Part shown: positions 13,101 through 25,400 of the stretch, one piece after another
Position numbering within the stretch: position 1 is the first letter of the stretch
Layout: each line of letters starts with the position of its first letter
DNA from: Heterotrichella gracilis
Lineage: Eukaryota; Sar; Xanthophyceae; Tribonematales; Xanthonemataceae
Reading direction: 5' to 3'
Assembly: GCA_032358255.1 (NCBI GenBank)
Contig: JAULBX010025209.1
Span: forward strand, 1 to 64,000
DNA length: 64,000 nucleotides
Position numbers and translations under genes: made by a program
Notes under the pieces: generated by a model
What the model saw: the letters and a program-made list of their open reading frames with translations, nothing else
What the model was told of the DNA's origin: nothing
Databases searched by the model: none

Positions 13101-13483
13101 ACAGTGAGTTACGCTTCCGTTCGCGACGCAAGTTAAAGGGCGGGGATGTAGAAACCATACGACTATGTTTTGAAGTTCAGGAGTCGTGAAGATGGTTAAA
13201 CGGTCTTTCTATAACGGATGGCCAAAACGGTTAGGCACGGCCATCCGGATGCAAAACCATATACCACGATGAAGTCAATGCAGGGCCGTACCAGAGAGGG
13301 AAGTTGCTCTGGTTTGATGCTTTTTATTGGAGCAACCGAGCACGACTGCACAATTTGCCTCTTGTGTTGGGCTGCCTTATTGGCACTGCTGTACGAAGCG
13401 ACCAAACTGTCGCCCAGATTGATGTTACGGCCATCTGTGAATGCTGCGGTTAGCACAACCACAAACAACACTGCTTTCAACAT
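10111..13483 (-). CDS. Secreted CAP/SCP-domain protein with proline-rich stalk and Cys-rich tail
   Basis: Predicted 652-residue extracellular protein. Exons (5' to 3' on the minus strand): 13483-13292, 13078-12930, 12564-12388, 12035-11138, 10897-10511, 10266-10111; every join keeps phase. Residues 1-18 are a signal peptide (MLKAVLFVVVLTAAF). Residues about 60-220 fit a CAP domain (PR-1/SCP family): LTPLATTGVVAQ, YPYGENQ, then LGWMCSPAQRTNLLS, VASSA and LLYFTQSYAC, matching the GEN, W-S-HR-NIL and YxTQ motifs; the usual HR histidine is Gln. Residues about 235-560 are Pro/Ala/Thr/Ser-rich with many SPPPP blocks, a likely hydroxyproline-glycosylated stalk as in extensins and pherophorins. The last 60 residues hold at least five Cys (QGCSPQE...KYCAAKGF...CSSGCTTYGSITC). 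Likely cell-wall or matrix associated. The CAP assignment is from motif spacing only. Confidence 0.78.
12093..12110. repeat. Telomere-like motif in a CAP-gene intron
   Basis: CTAAACCCTAAACCCTAA lies in the intron between 12036 and 12387. Next to it are two diverged copies of a GCTGGTGTGGTGG-containing block (about 12111-12150 and 12175-12215). Confidence 0.75.
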
Positions 13484-13499
13484 GTTGCTACTCTAGGTT

Positions 13500-14420
13500 C
13501 GACAGTTGGCATTATCAGGTATGGCAGCTAGTTGCAAGGCGGCCTTATGCTCGTTGCTTCTCAGCAAATGTGGGTGTTATAACCGTGGTTGATGGCGTCG
13601 ATGTGCAACGCAGGGGGTGTTTAATGTTGATAACAGTCCAAGCCAAATGGATTGAACAGTTGGACACCAGAAACGGCTTGCATGTTGATATAGCTCGCAA
13701 TTAGCTGTGGCAACGAGAAATCTGTTTGGCGCCCTCGCGGTGACTCACTTTTCAGTTATGGACCCTAAAGTGGGGTTTTTGCACGAGCTGAAACCCTTGC
13801 TTCTTTGACAGGCTATGCCCAAACAACCCCGGCGTCGACAGTTAATCGTAATGCTTAGCTAAGCATTAGTGACAGATTAAGGCTTGCGTTTGGTGACAGG
13901 ATCAAGAGGGCCTGACCCTTTAAAAACCACAACCCAAACTTTTTGGTCAGAAACAGACATAAGAAAGAATGTCCGCCGCACTTGGGTGTGGCAAAAAACC
14001 CATCGAATCCTCCACCTAAGTAAATGCCACACTAGTGAACCACCAACAGATTCGATGCACAAAAGGAGGCAAATCCAATGCGTACAAGAGACCATTCCAG
14101 CGCTACAGGCTCCCTTGCCGGTTGAGCCCCCCCCCCACCCCCCTACCGACACACACACACACGTTCAAAGCCACAATTCGAGGAACCACTGTACCACTGA
14201 ACATAATGGACCGCCGTAAAGAAAGCTGCCAGCAGTCCCCCACCACAACAACCATGGGCTGAACCATCGTTGATACAAAAGATAAAGCGCGTTCAACCTG
14301 CAGCTAGCTAGCCAACGGTCCCTACACCTGGGTAAAAACCACCATAAGGGTTTGCGTCCCAACCCACTCCTCCACACCGTCACCACCCTCGCCAGTAACA
14401 TACCCTAACTGGGTTTCCTC
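13500..14420. other. Spacer between the CAP gene and NAA10
   Basis: It must contain the promoter of the minus-strand CAP gene (left end) and the 3' flank of NAA10 (right end). I see no convincing coding sequence. A short C-run followed by a (CA)n stretch lies near 14126-14162. Confidence 0.5.
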
Positions 14421-14424
14421 CCTC

Positions 14425-17134
14425 CTAGTCCACCTCCCCTGGTTCCGACCCATCATTCGACCGCGCATCAGCCGGCGTATCCTCCACCTCTGCCACCGGT
14501 GCCACCTCAGGCTTGTCCTGTATCGCTGCCACCTTGCCCTTCTTCCCCTTGCCCTCCCCGTCTTTCTTCCCCTTGCCCTCCTTGAGCTGCTTGCGCATGT
14601 CGTATGCGTCCTCCCCGTCGGCGTAATATTTCTTCTCCACATCCTGAACAAGCGAAAACCATTGGTTTAGGTTGGCCAGATACATAAGTTTAGGCTTAGA
14701 CATGTCATAGGCGTCCTCCCCACCAGCGTAATATTTCTTCTCCACAACCTGCACGGCCAGGCAGGAAACCCTTGGTCAGGCACCACCGTTCATCAACACC
14801 ACCCACCCGCAGGTTCTGCTCCCCTCCATATCCCGACCCGTCACGCTTTCACACCCATTTCCATCACCACCACCCACCCCTATCTTGTACCCCACGTTTG
14901 CGTGTAAAGGTGGAAGGCAACCTTATTGGTCACACGCACGTGTAGCCACACATGCATCGCGCCAATCTCCACCACCCACTTGCACCCACCCGTACATGCT
15001 ACCCACACCCACTCACCCACCCACCAGCTCCTCACCACCCAATTGTAATTTGTACCCCCGCATCTGCGTGTACAGCTGGACAGCGCCGTTATGGGTCACA
15101 CGCACCCCACGCCCACCCACCCACCGGCTCCCCACCACCCACCTGTATCTTGTACCCCAGCGTCTGCGTGTACAGGTGGAAGGCGCCCTTGTTTGTCACC
15201 CGCACATGCAGAGACACATACTCCGCATCAAACACATCCCTCATGCCTCGGTCTGCACAACCAAGGGGGGAGGGGGGTGTTAGGGTACAGAACGGAGGAG
15301 GGGGGGAGGAGGCGGCAGGGGCAGGGGCAGGCAGAAATTGATGTCAATGTCAATATTTCTCTTGGCAACTACTAATTACTCTTGCACGGGGGGAAATGCA
15401 TACATTGTCTATTTATGTACATCCCATGTGGCATGGGGAGGCAGGCAGGGATGCGCCCCCCGCATAAAAACCATTCCCGCATGCGAAAATGGCGGGACGG
15501 CGTGTACCAGTGATACATCACATAGAGGTGCTGAGGTGAATTGGAACCCTTCAAAATTATGGATGGTGTGTACTACACAGCCAGCTGGCCACATAGCACG
15601 GGTTGTGCACAAGGCAGAATGGGGGGGTGATAAGGGGGCAGTCATGCAGCTGCAGAAGAAATTCGCAGCACGGAGAGTTCAATTAACCCTAAGGGTTTCA
15701 GGGTGTTTATATCAGTTGCTGTTGTATGTGGCAAGTTAATTCCCGCTCCACTGTCCAGGGTACAAGGCGACAGGTTCAAGGGTTTGGTTTGGACCGAGGG
15801 TTTTACAACCAGGCATTTAGGGTTTAGGGCCGAGGGTTTTAGGGTTTGGTTGCGCACGTGCTGCTGACATGAGCTTGGTTGCCAGCCCCAGCTTGCGGTG
15901 CGTGCGCGCCACTGCCAGCGAGGTGATGTGCCCATGGATCTCGGGAGAGTCTTCCTCCCTGGGATGGCAGGAAATTTTAAGAAAACATAGTTACAAGATT
16001 TATTTGACAGTCACATTAACTGAGTACACCTGTAGAAAACCATTGAATTTCTAGTAATGAGTGGCTGGGTATGTGCCCATAGACCTCGGGTTTATGGGGA
16101 GAGTCCTCCTCCCTGGGAAGGCAAAAATAAACTGAATGGAAAATTTGTTGAACACGCCCGATGCGTGAAGGTGCTAGGGTCAGGGTCCACTTAGGGTTTT
16201 GTGCGGCACGCACTCAGCCAGTACACAGCCCCGGCATTGAGCGGGGGTTTTGGGGTTTCTCTTGCGTATTCAAGGGTTTCATGCTGCGAGCCCTTTGACC
16301 AGCGAGCAGCCCCCAACCCTGGCGAGGGATTTGTGAGGCGTTGTGCTTTAGGGTATTCAGGCTTCAGGTGCGCGTTCCAGGGTTGCATCGTGCATGGTCA
16401 AGGGTTTCAGAAGTTGCGTGCAACGTACATCGTTGCCAGCACGTATCCCACACCCTTGGCGAGGGTTTGTAGCTGCAAGGTCAAGGCTACCCCAAAGGGT
16501 TTTAGGGTTTAGGGTGCGTACATCTTTGCCAGCACGTATCCCACGATCTTGCCGTCATAGTCCTCCGCAACATACAGTAGTTGGGGCCACGACAGCGTAT
16601 GGTAGAAGTAGTACTGCAGGCACAATGGGAAAGTTTAGGGTTTAGGGTTTTGACGCCTATGTGCCAGGTCAGCGAGTGGACGGTGGTGCAACCAAAGCTA
16701 GCATGGGCTTCCCACCGCTCCCTCCTATGAAAGCTTTGGTTGTACCACAATGCATGCGTGTACACTGTGGGTGGGCCACCGATGGAAGTTCACCCACAGT
16801 GCACATGCATGCACACGCCAATGCAAAGTAACCAAGAATGACAAACGACCATTCTTGGCACGCAACGGATGAGGTATGATATAGGTCAGTGTAGAGAAGG
16901 GCATCGCCACCCTTCCTGTCCCCCTGACATCGTGATGCATGCATATAGTGCACAGCCCCAAAAACTGCTCCCAATTGCCCATAACGTGCGCCCAACTTTG
17001 CAACATAAACCACTCGGAAACTTCCAATTCCTGCTTCTGCGCACCTTTAATTGGTAGTTCTCTGGTAAGCACATGAGGTTGCATCGTTGCATGGACAGGA
17101 GGTCATCGACCGTGGCCTGCCGAATGCACACCAT
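14425..17134 (-). CDS. NAA10: N-alpha-acetyltransferase 10, catalytic subunit of NatA
   Basis: GNAT-fold enzyme that acetylates N-termini of nascent proteins (Ser, Ala, Thr, Gly, Val, Cys after Met removal) in complex with NAA15 at the ribosome. Five exons: 17134-17045 ([27 protein letters not shown]), 16613-16522 ([28 protein letters not shown]), 15958-15858 ([19 protein letters not shown], the acetyl-CoA-binding R-x-x-G-x-A motif), 15252-15143 ([19 protein letters not shown]) and 14643-14425 ([19 protein letters not shown] then a Lys/Glu/Asp-rich tail). All phases join, giving 203 residues, the usual length. The start is the Met of MVCIRQA, conserved in the family, not the in-frame ATG three codons upstream. 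Four of its exon borders are copied into its introns. Confidence 0.96.
14697..14752 (-). repeat. Relic copy of the 5' end of NAA10 exon 5
   Basis: Encodes [15 protein letters not shown] with its own AG acceptor, about 110 bp upstream (on the minus strand) of the functional copy [15 protein letters not shown]. It lacks the continuation RKQL and runs into intron sequence. Confidence 0.88.
14880..15112 (-). repeat. Two relic copies of the 3' end of NAA10 exon 4
   Basis: The segment coding the end of exon 4 (THKGAF-like, [12 protein letters not shown]) with its donor is repeated downstream in intron 4 at about 15056-15112 and 14880-14945. Copies diverge further with distance; frame changes and substitutions accumulate. 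Confidence 0.85.
15816..15850. repeat. TTTAGGG-like motif cluster in NAA10 intron 3
   Basis: TTTAGGGTTTAGGGC and a further TTTTAGGGTTTGG sit directly after the donor of exon 3 on the minus strand (exon ends at 15858). The telomere-like DNA therefore abuts a functional splice site. Confidence 0.75.
16060..16470 (-). repeat. Relic copies of NAA10 exon 3 start and exon 2 end
   Basis: 16063-16125 repeats the acceptor and first bases of exon 3 (GGAGGA..., CCGAGGTC..., CATGGGC-like). 16425-16470 repeats the 3' end of exon 2 (GGATACGTGCTGGCAA with changes). Both lie in the introns adjoining the exon border they copy. Confidence 0.75.
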
Positions 17135-17139
17135 TGGAA

Positions 17140-18190
17140 ACAAGGCCTCAATAGGCCCAAGATGCAGCAGCTCTCAACGTGGAAAGCACTGGCAGGGTGG
17201 GTACGCCTGGTAGGGTGGGTACGCTGACTGGCAGGGTTGATGTGGGTTGAGTGCTTATTTGTGGGTGCAAAGCTGGCGTGATGGGTATTCCAAACGAGGC
17301 TTTGATGCCTGCAGGAGGGTGCAGAGGTCTCGTGTCACAACTCGGCAGCAGTGAAAGGGTGAGAGGATAACTCTGCAACGTCCAAACAAATATGCCATGC
17401 CCATCCCTGCGGCGCACTCTAAAGAGGGTGCCACGTCAGCAGCAGGCACTGGAACCACTTGTGGCACATGCAAACATGCGACCAATACCAGTATTTTGGG
17501 CGAACATGTATGCTTTCTTGAATGTTTGCACTGACGCCAACTGTGTTTTGCGAAAGTATAGACACTTGTGCGGCCTGCGGACGATAACAGCCGGCCTAAG
17601 GTCTCGTTGGCATGGCATGCATGCATATATGTGCATGCATGTGCACTTCCACTTCGCTTTTGTCGTTTTTTCAAGATTGCCTCCTATATCAGCATTGTGG
17701 AGCTGTAGATAAACACGTTGCATACAACCGAGCTGCTTTGCCGGTGCTAATAGCGTGCTTCGCCCCACTCCCACCTTGTCAAAACGAGCGGGCATATAGT
17801 GTCGCCAACAGTCTTGAAGGTGAGCGTGGGCAGGGTTCGCTTGCTCTCGTGCGTCAGAAAGCACACACCTACCTTGCAGGCTGGCTAACAAGCATGCATG
17901 CATATATCCTAGCCTAGACTGGGGTGTGCTCACAACCTCTGTAGACCAGCTTAGAGCTAGGTTAGCATGCCTGGGTATGCCTCACCCCGTTCCAAGAGCC
18001 AAGGCTTTGTCTAGAATTGTTTCCAGTTGTGCACCGACATTGCTCGCTCTTTATTAACGGAGCACGGTGACCCAGAGGACTTCAAACGCCAACGTGATAC
18101 ACAGTGGCTTGAATAAAGTCTTCCTGACTCAGGAGTCCTGACCCTGGCCCATATATTGTTCTACAGCAGTGCCAGATACTGATTTTGTCT
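17140..18190. other. Spacer between NAA10 and the F-box/LRR gene (divergent)
   Basis: NAA10 is read leftward and the F-box/LRR gene rightward, so this about 1.05 kb stretch should hold two promoters and the unseen first exon of the F-box gene. A palindrome-rich CATGCATG/ATATATG patch lies at 17608-17645 and a related one at 17890-17905. No coding region is convincing. Confidence 0.45.
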
Positions 18191-18197
18191 ATTACAG

Positions 18198-21100
18198 GTA
18201 CAACATGATGGCCACTGTGGGCTCCTCCCCGCTGCTCCACTACAGAACATACTCGCCAGGCTCGACCACACCGAGCAAGCCCAGGCACAAACGGTCTGCA
18301 AGGCATGGCGGGAGGCATTGGAGGCAACGTCCACGGTGTGGGAGACAGTATCGCTCAATTTCCAAATGGATGACGTTATGTGGCGCAGGGACACTGAGAA
18401 GTGGGACGGTTTTGCAGCCTGGATGGGGCCCCGCCTTGCGGCAGGTATCCCACTTGTTCTGCTGGTGTTGTTTATCTGTTATCTGTTAATTTTGTTGGTT
18501 GTTTGTTGTTTGTTTGTGTCGTCTGTTGTTTATTTGTATAGTTTGTCTGTTTGTGTTATTTGTTTGTTTGAGGGCAGGTGGTACCCCTGTGCTCCGTAGC
18601 TTTTGAGAATACCCTAAACCCTAAGTCCTTTGGTTAATTTAGCCTTCTGTGCCCCACTGACACCTATGTTGCCCCCATCTGACAGCAAGGAGGGTGGCGA
18701 TGGACGTTCCCGACCTGGGGCTGGTTCTCAATGGGCCAGACCAGTGGGAGGGGGCATTGGGTACTGGACTCTTTCGCGAGTGGGGCCAGAAGATAGTGTG
18801 GTGGTCCCTGGCCTGCCTCAACCCCCTGCGCTGGGAGCGGCTGCAGCTGTTTGGTGCCCACCACTGGTTCGCCACACCTCAATTCCAGTTTCTGGGGCGC
18901 TTCACTCACCTGACTGACCTTGAGATGGACCATTCCGAAGTATGCAATTTCAGCTTCCTGGCAGCGCTCACCCAGCTGACAAACCTCCGCCTGGGCCTGT
19001 ACGCGGATGAAGGGCTCGCAGTGCCGCTGCCCCTCTCACTGCGGGAGCTGCAGCTGGAAGCGGTGAGTGGCGAAAGGGAGGCAAACAGGCTTGCAGCGCT
19101 GCTCCCGGGGATTAACCACCCCACTGCTCTCACCCATCTTGCTCTGTACTTGCCAGCCAATGACCTTCAGCAGTGTGTGGACCTCTCCGGGTGCCAAGCA
19201 CTGCAAATTCTCACCATCAGGTAAATATTGCCACTTTCATCAGAGTCCTGATTGGCTCCTTTGATGCGCCTTTTTTGGTGGTGCTTGTCATCCGGCTGTG
19301 CTGTTAAATTGAACGCTCACTACCATAGCCTTGTTGTCTGGCTTTGGGTTGTAAAATGAGGCATGGTTTATATGATTGCAAAAGAATTGCAAATGGGGTT
19401 AGCACTTTCTTTTGAAATCTAATTAGCCCCTTTACATATATTTCTCCTGAGGGCATGGGCTGTTCCATCAGGTATGATGGACATGTGGTAGAGCACATGT
19501 GGAAAATTTATCTTAAATGCCAATTCCATCCTGTTCCCCAGGTATGATGGGCAATTGATACTGCCGCGTGGTGGGCTGCCTGCATCCCTTCGGGATTTGC
19601 AACTGGACCTGGAGAGCGAGAGAAGGGATGGCCACACCACAGCCGCAACCCTTCAGGAAGTCAACCGCCTCACAGCTCTCACCCGCCTGGTGCTGTACAT
19701 ACCAGCTGCCCAGCATCCGACACAGCTGCTGAACCTCTCCGGGTGCACCGCATTGCAGACAGCCACATTCAGGTGCGCCCTCGACCAATTCGCAGTTGCT
19801 TACTCTGACTAGACTAGAATCGGTGTTTGGCTTGGAAGCATCTCCTGCACTTATGTAATAGCTGCTTTCCCAGTAGGATGCTAGTGCAAAGTAAAGCAAG
19901 CATGTGCCAGATTTAGCTCTGAAGCATTGTTGACCTAGTGCAAAAGCACTGCCGGTGTCTGGCTGTGCTTCTGAAATGAGCATAAACCACTCCCACAATC
20001 GCACTTCGGTTTTCAGTTGCGTGTCTAAGAATGTTTCCAGCCGATCACGGGGTGATGGCGTACCATATGTGATGGAATACATCAGAAAATAAGGTTGGTT
20101 AGCAACATGGGGGATACTGTCTGGGTGATTGATAGTGACAGAGTGCTTGACTCACTACGTTCTTTCCTTCCATTAACTCATCCTGGGGCCTGTCCACCTA
20201 GGTGTGGCGATGTGGTACTGCCACGTGGCGGACTGCCACCATCCCTGCAGCGCCTCTTGTTCTTTATCGGCAGCGTCATGCTTGAGGATGGGTGCCTTCC
20301 AAATGCACTCTACACCTTGATGGCACGCAGTGTTACCTTTTCTGGCGCGATGCCGTGGAATTGTGGGCCCCCACAGCTGCAGGTATGCAATCCTGCTTTA
20401 CTCCTTCACTCATTTCTGCCTTGACTCAGTTGTGGACTTTCAGGTAAAGGCATTTTGGCTTGTACTGATGGCTTTCTGCCATCCTGGATATATTGCTGGG
20501 TTGCCGCCCAAGCATTAGCTGTACTGCTATGGCATAAGCCTGTGCTGGGTTTGGAAGCTTTTGTTGTGATTGTGGCACTGGGATAATCGCCTGGAAAGTC
20601 ATTTCCAACCTTGTGGGTAATTGCTGGCCTGGCTTAGTAAAACCTCCCCATGATTTCTCAATTATCTGGCAGAATATTTTCATTTGGGGAAGAACCACTG
20701 AAGCCTGGATTGGCTCCCTCTTGACTATCACAACATTCCTGTAGTTTAAATTCCCGTAATTAAAAACCATGTAATCACTGGATTACCGCAGGTGCTGAGC
20801 ATTGGTCTGCAGCTCGGAGAGCAGTGTTCTCTGCTGATGGCATGGCTGACGCAGTTGCCCCAATTGAAGCAGCTGTGCATGTACTTCAGACCGCCCATAA
20901 CGGGTGAGTTGGGCCCGCGCCTCGAGCCAGTGGTTGTGCCCTGGCTGCCTAGCCTCCGTGAGCTGACGTGGCAGTCAGAGCATCTGATGACGCTGCGCCT
21001 GCACAACACCCCAGATACATGGCTGGACATCGATGTTGCAAAGCGGGAGAGGGCTGCGGGGGCCAACTCGCAGGATAGGGACGGGGGTGCACACGGTGGT

Positions 21101-21247
21101 GTGTGGTACCTGTGGAAACGTCAGCCCTGGGGAAGCTACAGGCTTGCGGTGCGGAATGCAAGCCAGGGCGAAGAAGAAGCGTTTGGGGTGCCGATTGCAG
21201 AGGAGGTGTGGTACTTGCCCCTCATGCGTGACATGTTTTTGCCATGA
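18198..21247 (+). CDS. F-box / leucine-rich-repeat protein (first exon not placed)
   Basis: Likely substrate adaptor of an SCF ubiquitin ligase. Exons: 18198-18444, 18686-19220, 19542-19772, 20202-20382, 20792-21247, all phase-consistent (about 549 residues). The first listed exon encodes an F-box-like helix set (LLPAAPLQNILARLDHTEQA, TVCKAWREALE); no in-frame Met precedes it after the upstream stop, so a short 5' exon is missing. The remainder is irregular LRRs (HLTDLEMD, QLTNLRLGLY, SLRELQLE, ALTHLALYLP, SLRDLQLDLE). Exons 3 and 4 both begin after a split Arg codon and encode an LPRGGLPxSLxxL block, suggesting internal exon duplication. It resembles the gene at 50346-51628. Specific substrate unknown. 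Confidence 0.72.
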
Positions 21248-21576
21248 GGCATTTCCCAACAGTGATGTCTTACCCAGTTCCCACACCCACAAAGAAGTTG
21301 GCATGGGCGGACACCATGCATCATTGGCCCCACTGTGTGCCACATCGCATGTGCGTCCCAATTTTCCTGCTTAAATATTCACTCTGTTATGGTGCTGGCT
21401 TGCAAGAGTTGAGTACTCTGAGTATTCACGAAATTTGTGATTTTCCCAATTATTGTGGACTTCAGAGGCAATCCTTGTGAAGTATTCAATTTACAGTTAT
21501 AGGGCAAGGCGCCGGCTGGTCCAGAAAACACCTTCCGAAGGTAGTACCGTGAGTAGTAGTACTGCAAAGTGTATTA

Positions 21577-21582
21577 CCATTG
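21577..21582 (+). terminator. Candidate TGTAA poly(A) signal
   Basis: TGTAA about 330 bp after the F-box/LRR stop. Other TGTAA words lie at about 21953-21965, so the true site cannot be chosen from sequence. Confidence 0.25.
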
Positions 21583-21716
21583 TAACAACAGTTGGCTTCG
21601 AACGCTTTTATTGTAATATGCAGCTTAGCAGTCAATATACTATGGATGCGTAGTACTATTGGATAAACTACCTAGGCAGTGTACCATACTGGGTGCACGC
21701 TGGCATGCTGTGAATC

Positions 21717-21965
21717 ATGACTGTTAAGTCCCGGGCCTTTTGCCTCAATTGGAGAATCTGGCTGGCAGCTCTTGGTAAATTCCCATGTCCACTGAATAAG
21801 ATCCAAGTGAGGCAATGGTATCAGCATTGCACTAAGGGGGACCTTATTGCTAGAGGTCTCTTTGGGGCTGGCACCTGGCAGCGTATTGTGTTGGACAGGA
21901 GTGCATGGCGTTTGGCTATTTCAATGGATGCATCCCTCTGGGGTCAAGCATGTAATGTAATGTAA
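21717..21965 (+). other. Short reading frame of 82 codons, possible retroelement relic
   Basis: Encodes a Trp/Arg-rich peptide with WQRIVLDRSAWRLAI. The order W-x-x-(I/L)-x-x-DR-x-x-W-R-x-(L/A) is reminiscent of the tail of LINE-type reverse transcriptase polyproteins. There is no supporting catalytic domain nearby. It could equally be chance coding. Confidence 0.2.
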
Positions 21966-22422
21966 TGAGGCAATGGTGCCGCCTCTTCAAGGGCATGACA
22001 GGTGTGCACATGTAAACCACCAAAAATGGTGTACACGATACCCTGACACTTTTAACAGTGTGTCACAGATAAATGGAGAGATGAAAGGAAAACTTGGCAA
22101 CAAGGAAAACACACCGGCTTGAAACAGAAATCAATATGTGACAGCGCTGCCTGCGCAGCAGCAGCCTCTCGCAAACGCTCAAACGTCCTATAGGATAGAT
22201 CCTAACCCTGCTGCACAGGACATGCACTGACCCGCACCTGCACTGTCATAATATATTATATTTCATTATCTACTGTCTGTGGCATGAGCTGGTGGTCGGC
22301 TTGCAAGTATCCACACGTGTGCCCAACATCTAAAGCAATCAGGGCCTGCCACCTCTCAATGTCGCCAGACTTCCAGCTGGCTCCCCTCTCCCCACCTAGA
22401 TGTGCCTGGCTGTCACCTCACT

Positions 22423-25400
22423 TTATGTGATCACACAGGCTGAGCTATATAGCCATAATGGTTGAGCAGATCCTGGATCGGGCGCTGCTTCGCACCGCAG
22501 CAACCAAGCGAGCCACTCTTCAACCCTGTAGCTACCCATGTGGTTGATCACCTGGAGCAAATGGTAGCGGTGGGGTGCGCCAGGTGTGCCCCCAGCACAT
22601 CGCCCTCGCCCCCCCCCAGCTCGGCCCAGTCCATGGCGCCCTCGCCAACCACCTCCACCTCCACGCGCGGTAGCCGGTACTCACTGGCGATGGCGGAGGC
22701 CTGCGGGGGGGATGGCGGGGGTGGGAGATAGGGAAAAGGGTGGTTGGAGTCTCAAATGCAGCAGCCTGAGTCTTGATGCACCTCACTGTAAGCCACAGAG
22801 TAGGGACTATGGACAAGACAATTCACATGTGGTCAGATTCCAGGTTTGCCCCTGCCAACTACGTTTTGGAGCAATGGCATTCATCCATGCTGTTCTTTCG
22901 CGCACATACATAATTAGATTTGAGGTAGGCAATTTGCAATTGGATTGGCTGGAAATGCATTCCCAATTACTACACATCTGGCACCGCAATGCCTTCCTGT
23001 ATATGCACATGACACACATTTGAATTTAAATCAATTGACTTTCCAGAGACACCACCATGCGCCAGCAACTCCCTGGCCACCCACCTGGCGCCTGAGTCCC
23101 GCCAGCAGCTCCCCTTCCTCGGCCACTTTCCGCCCCCTGATGACCGTCTTGCACGCCCCACTGGCCGCGTCAGTCACCCGCAGCAGCACATAGGGCACCG
23201 CAGAGCCTGCCTCGAGCTCAACATCCGACAGGAATTGGCCCACCCACCGGCGGGGGCCGGTCATCTGGGAAACCCTGCAAAGTGGTAGGTTGGTATGGGT
23301 AAAGATGGGGAGATGACCCATGTAGGAGGCATGTGTAGAAATAGTGTTACAGCTGCACCTTAGCAATTACCAGCAGCATGTATGGCACTGCAGAGCCAGC
23401 TCACCATCTGACCAACACTAATCAATCAGGGAGCAATCCATTCGAGCAACCCTCCGGCGTTTCACAGCCATGCAATGAGGCTTGGCTAGAAACACTCTGT
23501 ACTTGGAGTATATACAGAGTTGGGCATCGCGTCCATTGGCATGGTTCAGGGGCTTGTGCACATGATGTGGGCCACCGCCACCCACCCACCTGAGCTTCGC
23601 CTGCCTGTCCAGCACATCTTGCTGCTGTGCCAGGTGGCGCGTGGCTGTGGCCAGGGGTGCCAGCTCACGTGTGGCGGCCACATTCGCGTCGCAATGGAGG
23701 TGGGTGCTCTGTGGGAGTGACACGAAGTTAAAATCAGATGGGGAGGATGCTTTTACATGGTACAATCCGCTGCGCACGTGCAATGTGTGGCCAATGGTGC
23801 AGGGCAGCAATCACAGCCAAGAAGAGCAGGGTGCTGTCAGAGACAGGGGAAATGCAGGTACACAACACAATTGCCACATTGCACAGACCCTCTCCTGCTG
23901 CCCCCCACATGATGCAATCCCTCCGCACACCCTGACCACCTAAACCACCCCGGCAGCCCCCACCCCACTACCCCAAAGATATCCCCACAGATTCCTCACC
24001 AACCTTAGGGGGTGCTATGAGCAGCAGTCCCTCGGTACCCTATACCCTAAACCCTAAACCCTAAATCCTTAACACATTTCCCACCCACCTGTGCGGGTGT
24101 GTTGTGTGCGGTGAGCAGCAGCCCCTCGGTGCCCCCCAGGCTGGTGAGCTTGCTGCTGCTGGAGCATGTGCTGACACCGCTGCCCCCCGTGGCGGCAGCG
24201 AGGGCGGCAATCTGGAGGTTCATGCCTGCATGGGAAATCACAAAAGAGGATGAGAATGCTTCACGATCAGTGGTGATGTGTTCAGAGCAACTTAGTTGGC
24301 ATGCATGCTTGGCCTTAACCTTACACCCTCTGGTATCCTAAGCAGGCACTAACACCCAACCCTAACCAGCTCGCAATACAGACATTTCAGCGGAGTTCCC
24401 AACTGACCATCATCAAGTGCAATCCAACCCATCACACATCACTTACCTGCCCCCGCAGCCTGCAAATACTCCAGCGCCACATCCCACGTATCCCTCCCCT
24501 GAGGATTGACCACAGTCTCCTCCCTGGTAGCCTCAGCGGCCTCCCTCTGCCACTTGCGCTGGAAGCGCCACCGCCACGCCGCCTCCATGCCGCCATCCGG
24601 GCCATCCACCAGTGGGTCCACATGGGCCCCATGCGCCCCCAGCCCAGGCCTGTCAGCATCCGCCGCATGGGATCCCTGTGCCCTTGCCCCATCGGCATTT
24701 GCCACAAGCGCTGCATGGGGCCCCGCCTTACCAGCATGCGCAGCGTCAGTGTGCACGTGTGTAATCTGACCCAAATCCGACCCAAAACCACCCTTTGGGT
24801 CAAAAGCCACAGGGGTGTGGGATCGCTGCTCACGCTCCTCCGCTGCCTGGCACGCAACAGGGGACCCTGTAGGGTCCTGGGCAGTGTGCACTAGGTGCAC
24901 GGCGACGGGGGGGTGGAGGGTCAGGCTGGTGCGGCGCTTGCCACCGTGGTGGGTGCCCTCGCCAGCTCTCGGGGAGGTGGTGGAGGTTGGGAAATCCATC
25001 CAAGCGCTGTCATTCCGGCGGTACATGGGGTTGCCGGAGATGGCGCTGCATGCCGCCGCGGCAGCTGAACCATGGCTTGCTGAGCCTGTGCGGGAGTTGT
25101 GCAGGGCCCCGACCTCCACACCGAACAGCTTCTGGCGGGTTGCCCAGCTGCCCAGCGGTAGCGAGTGTCCTCCCTTGTTGGGCTCAGGGATGAGGATGGG
25201 CTGGTGGTGGGTGTCGGTGGCGGCGGCGGTGGCTGTGGCCGGCAGTGGTGGGGGTGGTGGGTGGTGGTGTGGTTCCTCTTCCTCGGCGCTGGCCAGGGAG
25301 GGTGTGGTGGGGGATGTGGATGCTAGCGGGCTGTGGAGGGTGGTGTTCAGGTCCTCTGGGGGAATCATGCTGGCCACTGGCTCGCACAGGAGCGCCCACT

